In this document: in pieces, positions 6,213 to 10,278 of the stretch
Layout of the letters: every line of letters starts with the position of its first letter
How positions within the stretch are numbered: the stretch's first letter is position 1
NCBI GenBank assembly: GCA_017964755.1
Contig: JAGCRI010000124.1
Span: 1-10,278 of the forward strand
DNA from: Bacteroidales bacterium
Lineage (GTDB): Bacteria > Bacteroidota > Bacteroidia > Bacteroidales > WCHB1-69
Direction of reading: 5' to 3'
DNA length: 10,278 nt
Notes under the pieces: generated by a model
What the model was told of the DNA's origin: nothing
Database searches by the model: none
Seen by the model: only the letters and a program-made list of their open reading frames with translations
Program-made: the position numbers and the translations under genes

Positions 6213-7574
6213 ATGGCGACAATAAAACCGACTATTCCAAAGGGTACTCGCGACTTTCTGCCGATTGAAATGATACGGAGAAATTACATTTTCGGAGTGC
6301 TCCGCAGCACTTTTGAAAGTCACGGCTACCTGCCTATTGAAACACCTGCCATTGAGAACCTCTCAACCCTTATGGGAAAATATGGTGAAGAGGGCGACAG
6401 ACTTCTGTTCAAAATACTTAATTCAGGGGATTTCAAAAAAGATGTTGACTTTTCTGAGGAGAATCCTAATATCCTTGCGACAAGGCTTTGCGAAAAAGGA
6501 ATGCGCTATGACCTTACCGTTCCATTTGCGCGTTTTGTGGTGCAGCATCAAAACGATATAACAATACCTTTCAAGCGTTACCAAATGCAGCCTGTGTGGC
6601 GTGCTGACCGACCGCAAAAAGGCCGCTACCGCGAATTTTACCAGTGCGATATTGACATAATCGGCTCTAATTCACTCCTTAATGAGGCTGAGCTTATACA
6701 GATTACCGACGAAATATTTGCCAAGTTCAAAATTAACGTAACCATAAAGCTGAACAACCGCAAGATATTGTCAGGTTTGGCTGAAATTTCCGGTGCCGCC
6801 GACAAGGTTACTGACATTTGCACTGCCATAGACAAACTCGACAAAATCGGCAAACAGAAAGTTTGTGAAGAACTGCTTGAACGTGGCATAAGCCCCGAAG
6901 CGTTAGAAAAACTGTCACCATGCTTCGGATTTACCGGAAGCAATGACGAAAAACTTGACAAATTGTCAAAACTGTTCGAGAACTGCGAAATAGGTAAAAA
7001 AGGGTTGGAAGAAATCAGGACTACCCTCTCCTATCTTGCCAACTTCAAAATCAATTCTGAAGTCGAGTTGGATATTACATTGGCAAGGGGGCTTAACTAC
7101 TACACAGGTGCAATTTTTGAGGTCAAGGCGAAAGATGTGGAAATCGGGAGCATCTCCGGCGGCGGACGTTACGACAATCTCACAGGCATATTCGGACTTA
7201 ACAACATGTCGGGCGTTGGAATCTCATACGGGGCAGAACGTATATACGATGTGTTGGAAGAATTGAACCTCTTCCCCGATGACATCAATACCCCTGTAAA
7301 AGCCCTTTTCCTCAATTTTGGCGAGGAAACTATCGCTTATTCACTTAAAAACCTGCAAACACTGCGCAAAGCGGGCGTCTCTTGCGAGCTATACCCCGAC
7401 AACGTTAAAATCGGCAAACAGATGACATACGCCAATAACAAAAGGATTCCGTATGTGATCATGGCAGGCAGTGACGAAATGAGCGAGAATGTCCTTACTC
7501 TGAAAAATATGACGACAGGCGAACAGAAGAAAATGTCTATCGCAGATATAACTTTAACAATAGCAGAATATTAA
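6213..7574 (+). CDS. hisS: Histidine--tRNA ligase (HisRS)
   Basis: A cytoplasmic class II aminoacyl-tRNA synthetase that charges tRNA-His using ATP. The 453-residue length is normal for Bacteroidetes HisRS. The N-terminus has PKGTRDFLP (9-17). The motif 2 region carries VWRADRPQKGRYREFYQCD (128-146), with the motif 2 arginine in GRYREF. The histidine-specific signature LARGLNYYTGAIFEV spans 290-304, followed by SGGGRYDNL (315-323) and motif 3 at GVGISYGAERI (335-345, including the arginine). An insertion of about 100 residues lies between motif 2 and the signature (about 170-280). The C-terminal part, from about 360, is the anticodon-binding domain. No key residue is missing. It is the first gene of a plus-strand series in which the next gene starts 7 nt after its stop. 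A -7 promoter box lies 22 nt upstream. Confidence 0.98.
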   Translation: MATIKPTIPKGTRDFLPIEMIRRNYIFGVLRSTFESHGYLPIETPAIENLSTLMGKYGEEGDRLLFKILNSGDFKKDVDFSEENPNILATRLCEKGMRYDLTVPFARFVVQHQNDITIPFKRYQMQPVWRADRPQKGRYREFYQCDIDIIGSNSLLNEAELIQITDEIFAKFKINVTIKLNNRKILSGLAEISGAADKVTDICTAIDKLDKIGKQKVCEELLERGISPEALEKLSPCFGFTGSNDEKLDKLSKLFENCEIGKKGLEEIRTTLSYLANFKINSEVELDITLARGLNYYTGAIFEVKAKDVEIGSISGGGRYDNLTGIFGLNNMSGVGISYGAERIYDVLEELNLFPDDINTPVKALFLNFGEETIAYSLKNLQTLRKAGVSCELYPDNVKIGKQMTYANNKRIPYVIMAGSDEMSENVLTLKNMTTGEQKKMSIADITLTIAEY

Positions 7575-7581
7575 TAAAAAT

Positions 7582-9450
7582 ATGAAAGTAGCAAACCACG
7601 TTATTTTAACTGTGCTTTTCACATTTGGCGTCATACAGGCTTGCTTGTGCCAATCCCCGTGTGACCCTAACGGCATACATGCCTCTTGTACAGATCAGAA
7701 CCCGTATGGTATAACGTATGCTTCAGGTACCTCCGGAGATGCCTCTTCATTTCTTGGGGCAAATTCCTCATTGTATGGGTATGGATGTCTCGGTTCGCTG
7801 CCGGCACCAGCCTACTACTATATGAAAATATCCTCTCCCGGTGACTTACTTATCCATATACAACAATATGACAACACCGGAACCGGTCTTGACGTTGATT
7901 TTGCCTGTTGGGGGCCTTTCAACGCATCATCACAACAGGATTTCATCACCAAATTGTGTAACGGCACATACCAACTGACAGGTGCACTTTCAGACTATGA
8001 TTGGAGCACATACACCTCACATTGTCCGAGTTACGGATATCACGATGCCAACGACGCCAGCACTTGGGGCGGCTACCCTATCGGCAACCTCGTTGACTGC
8101 AGCTATGACGCTTCGGAGGAGGAATGGTGCTACATTCCTAACGCTCAAATTGGGCAGTTCTATCTTCTGGTTTTGACAAACTATTCTGAAGAATTGGGGA
8201 CAATAACGTTTTCAAACTCAGGTGGTACAGCAAAAACCGATTGCTCTCTGCTTGCACCTATCAATAATAACGGGCCACTGTGCGAAGGTGAAACGCTGGA
8301 ACTCGCTTGCGAAAACTACCAAATCGGTGCGACTTACCATTGGACAGGACCTAACGGCTGGTCTGCCAACACACAGTACGTTACAATACCTAATGCAACA
8401 GTCTCAATGTCGGGCTCTTATTCATGCACAATGAGCTACAACGGAGAAACAGACGTGCAGACGACAACTGTCGTTATCAATGCCCAACCGACCATAACAA
8501 TCACGCCTCCTGTGGCAAATCTTTGCAACGGGGACAATGTTACCCTCACAGCATCCGGCGCTGACACATACGTCTGGAATACAGGCGAGACCACCGCTTC
8601 AATAACCGTCACGCCTTCAGCAGAAAGCGTTTACACTGTAACAGGGACAACAGCAGCTGGTTGCGTCGGTACAAACTCGGCAGTTGCTATGTCTTCAGAC
8701 AATATTATATACACACTGCCTGACGTGGTTTGTGAAGGCTCTCCAATAACTGTGCAACCCAACAATCCGACTTCCACGTATGTGTGGGACAATGGTAGCA
8801 CAGGTGCTTCCATCAATCCTGATGTCACGGTTTCCACGTTGCTGACGGTTACCGTTACAGATGCCAACGGATGTGTTGGAACCGCCTCAGTCACAGTTAA
8901 TCCCAAGCCTAATGCCGGTTTTGAACCTGACAACTACTTTGTTGAAATTGAAGATGGGAGTGCAACAATAAATTTCATAGACCAATCGGAAGGGGCTGAC
9001 CAATGGTGGTGGAACTTTGCCGACAGCCATTCTGAATCAAACACCTCAGAAGAAGCTTCCCCCAGCCACATATACACTTATTCAGGCTACTATAATGTTA
9101 AGCAGACCGTAGCGAACGAGTATAACTGCCGCGACAGCGTCACAAGACTAATCCGTATCACAAGTCCGTTCCATTTGTACATCCCGTCTGCTTTCACACC
9201 CGGGAAAACCGATGGACTCAACGATTTGTTCGCACCGGTTGGAATTGGGGTCTCTCCTGAAAATTACGAAATGGTAATTTATAACCAATGGGGACAGATA
9301 GTCTTCAAAACCACTGAGTTGTTTGCTCCTTGGGACGGATATTTCCAAGGGAAACTTGCCCCATTGGGAGTATATGTTTACCGGTTATCTCTGCAAAACC
9401 TTGATGAAGAAGCTAAAATTTTTGTCGGGACAGTTACACTTGTAAAATAA
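7582..9450 (+). CDS. T9SS-secreted surface protein: Cys-rich N-terminal domain, Ig-like repeats, PKD-like, gliding-motility-type C-terminal domain
   Basis: A 622-residue exported protein. Residues 1-23 are a signal peptide. The cut could follow C23 (signal peptidase I), or C21 could be a lipoprotein cysteine (VIQAC). Residues about 24-222 form a Cys-rich domain with DVDFACWGPF (104-113), VDCSY (171-175) and WCYIPNAQIGQFYLLVLTN (182-200). I recognise this as a recurring module of Bacteroidetes surface proteins, but know no function for it. Three Ig-like modules follow, beginning near C234, C315 and C384. The last two share TYVW and GCVGT at exact 70-residue spacing. Residues about 445-527 are PKD-like, but NFADS (478-482) replaces the usual WxFGDG core. 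Residues 528-622 form the type B T9SS sorting domain, with AFTPGKTDGLNDLF (537-550) and IYNQWGQIVF (567-576). It starts 7 nt after hisS, so co-transcription is likely; thrS follows 66 nt later. An adhesin or matrix role is inferred only. Confidence 0.92.
   Translation: MKVANHVILTVLFTFGVIQACLCQSPCDPNGIHASCTDQNPYGITYASGTSGDASSFLGANSSLYGYGCLGSLPAPAYYYMKISSPGDLLIHIQQYDNTGTGLDVDFACWGPFNASSQQDFITKLCNGTYQLTGALSDYDWSTYTSHCPSYGYHDANDASTWGGYPIGNLVDCSYDASEEEWCYIPNAQIGQFYLLVLTNYSEELGTITFSNSGGTAKTDCSLLAPINNNGPLCEGETLELACENYQIGATYHWTGPNGWSANTQYVTIPNATVSMSGSYSCTMSYNGETDVQTTTVVINAQPTITITPPVANLCNGDNVTLTASGADTYVWNTGETTASITVTPSAESVYTVTGTTAAGCVGTNSAVAMSSDNIIYTLPDVVCEGSPITVQPNNPTSTYVWDNGSTGASINPDVTVSTLLTVTVTDANGCVGTASVTVNPKPNAGFEPDNYFVEIEDGSATINFIDQSEGADQWWWNFADSHSESNTSEEASPSHIYTYSGYYNVKQTVANEYNCRDSVTRLIRITSPFHLYIPSAFTPGKTDGLNDLFAPVGIGVSPENYEMVIYNQWGQIVFKTTELFAPWDGYFQGKLAPLGVYVYRLSLQNLDEEAKIFVGTVTLVK
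8512..8931 (+). repeat. Two tandem ~70-residue Ig-like repeats inside the 622-residue T9SS protein
   Basis: Residues 311-380 and 381-450 line up with a period of 70 residues: TYVW at 329 and 399, and GCVGT at 360 and 430. Each unit starts with a cysteine-glycine segment (C315 NGD, C384 EGS). The DNA of the two units has diverged, so this is an old domain duplication rather than a recent DNA repeat. Confidence 0.7.
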
Positions 9451-9516
9451 AATAGTGAATACAAATTTTTTTCAATTGATTTCAAAACTTAACATAAATA
9501 CTAAATTTATAGAAAA

Positions 9517-10278
9517 ATGATTAAGATAACTTTACCGGACGGCTCACAAAGAGAGTACGAAAAAGGAGTGAAACCTTACGATGTGGCTTTAAGCATCAGC
9601 GAAGGCCTTGCGCGCAATGTATTGGCGGCAAAAGTCAACGACAAGGTGGTTGCACTCGATTATGCAATTAACGAAGACTCAACACTGACACTTCTGACAT
9701 GGAACGACACCGAAGGGAAAAATGTTTTCTGGCACAGCTCAGCCCACCTTATGGCAGCTGCAATAGAAGAACTTTATCCCGGTGTGAAGTTCGGCATAGG
9801 CCCAAGCATTGAAACCGGCTTCTACTATGATATTGACTTCATGAACTACACGATTTCTTCTGATGATTTCCCGAAAATTGAATCTAAGATGCAGGAAATC
9901 GCATCAAAAAAAGTGAGATTCATAAGAAAAGAGGTCAGCAAAAAAGAGGCCTTGGATTATTTTACAAAAAAAGGTGATGAGTACAAACTTGAGCTTATCA
10001 ATGATTTGGAAGACGGGAGAATCACTTTTTACGAAAGCGGCAACTTCACGGATTTGTGCCGTGGTCCGCATTTGTACGACACAGCATCAATAAAGGCGAT
10101 AAAATTACTCAATACAGCCGGTGCATACTGGCGTGGCGATGAAAAACGCAAACAGCTCACCCGTATTTACGCCGTCACTTTCCCGAAGAAAAAAGAACTC
10201 GACGAGTACTTGGCGGTATTGGAAGAAGCAAAGAAACGAGACCATCGGAAACTGGGTAAGGAGATGGAGCTTTTCACA
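9517..10278 (+). CDS. thrS: Threonine--tRNA ligase (ThrRS), partial (N-terminal 254 residues)
   Basis: The N-terminal part of the class II synthetase that charges tRNA-Thr and removes mischarged serine. Residues 1-62 form a TGS domain (MIKITLPDGSQREYEKGVKP). They are followed by the N2 editing domain with both halves of its metal-type site: H73-x3-H77 (HSSAHL) and C181-x3-H185 (CRGPH). These positions agree almost exactly with E. coli ThrRS (H73, H77, C182, H186). GPSIETGFYYDI (95-106) and AGAYWRGDEKRKQLTRIYA (201-219) are further family signatures. The editing function therefore appears intact. The catalytic core and anticodon-binding domain lie beyond the right edge; full-length members are about 640-650 residues. 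The ATG follows an A-rich leader with no clear Shine-Dalgarno site. The 66-nt gap after the T9SS gene holds no terminator and no clear TAnnTTTG box, so read-through from hisS is plausible. Confidence 0.96.
   Translation, partial: MIKITLPDGSQREYEKGVKPYDVALSISEGLARNVLAAKVNDKVVALDYAINEDSTLTLLTWNDTEGKNVFWHSSAHLMAAAIEELYPGVKFGIGPSIETGFYYDIDFMNYTISSDDFPKIESKMQEIASKKVRFIRKEVSKKEALDYFTKKGDEYKLELINDLEDGRITFYESGNFTDLCRGPHLYDTASIKAIKLLNTAGAYWRGDEKRKQLTRIYAVTFPKKKELDEYLAVLEEAKKRDHRKLGKEMELFT

Noticed and set aside
1..10278. CRISPR array, tRNA or rRNA genes, insertion sequence, prophage or toxin-antitoxin module
   Set aside because: No short regularly spaced repeats, transposase, integrase, tRNA-like fold or small paired frames were found. 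All long frames are explained by the listed genes.

Overview
The window looks like chromosomal DNA of a Bacteroidetes (Bacteroidota) bacterium, probably Bacteroidales-like. Three lines of evidence support this. Two secreted proteins end in the gliding-motility-type C-terminal domain used by the type IX secretion system (T9SS). TAnnTTTG-type -7 boxes lie upstream of several genes. Translation starts are preceded by A/T-rich leaders rather than strong Shine-Dalgarno sites. All identifications come from reading the sequence; no database search was run.

Left part, minus strand (1-2933): a small outer-membrane beta-barrel-like protein is followed by a SulP/SLC26 anion transporter with a C-terminal STAS domain, and then by the start of miaB, a tRNA methylthiotransferase cut by the window edge. 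The gaps are 47 and 15 nt, with a candidate promoter upstream of the barrel gene, so the three may be co-transcribed. Their functions are not obviously linked.

Middle (2934-6212): birA, a biotin ligase without a DNA-binding domain, runs on the plus strand divergently from the barrel gene. It converges on a minus-strand gene for a 625-residue T9SS-secreted protein (choice-of-anchor L, Calx-beta-like, PKD and type B sorting domains). A clear intrinsic terminator for the latter lies between them. A 276-nt divergent promoter region separates the T9SS gene from hisS.

Right part, plus strand (6213-10278): hisS is followed after only 7 nt by a second T9SS-secreted protein of 622 residues (Cys-rich N-terminal domain, three Ig-like modules, a PKD-like domain and a sorting domain). 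After 66 nt comes thrS, cut by the right edge. A surface protein thus sits between two aminoacyl-tRNA synthetase genes.

Most genes are ordinary housekeeping. No CRISPR array, phage, insertion sequence, toxin-antitoxin or obvious new defence system is visible. The points most worth a second look are the two T9SS cargo proteins flanking hisS, the unusual biotinyl-AMP loop and GC gradient of birA, and the sodium-site residues that make the SulP protein look BicA-like.
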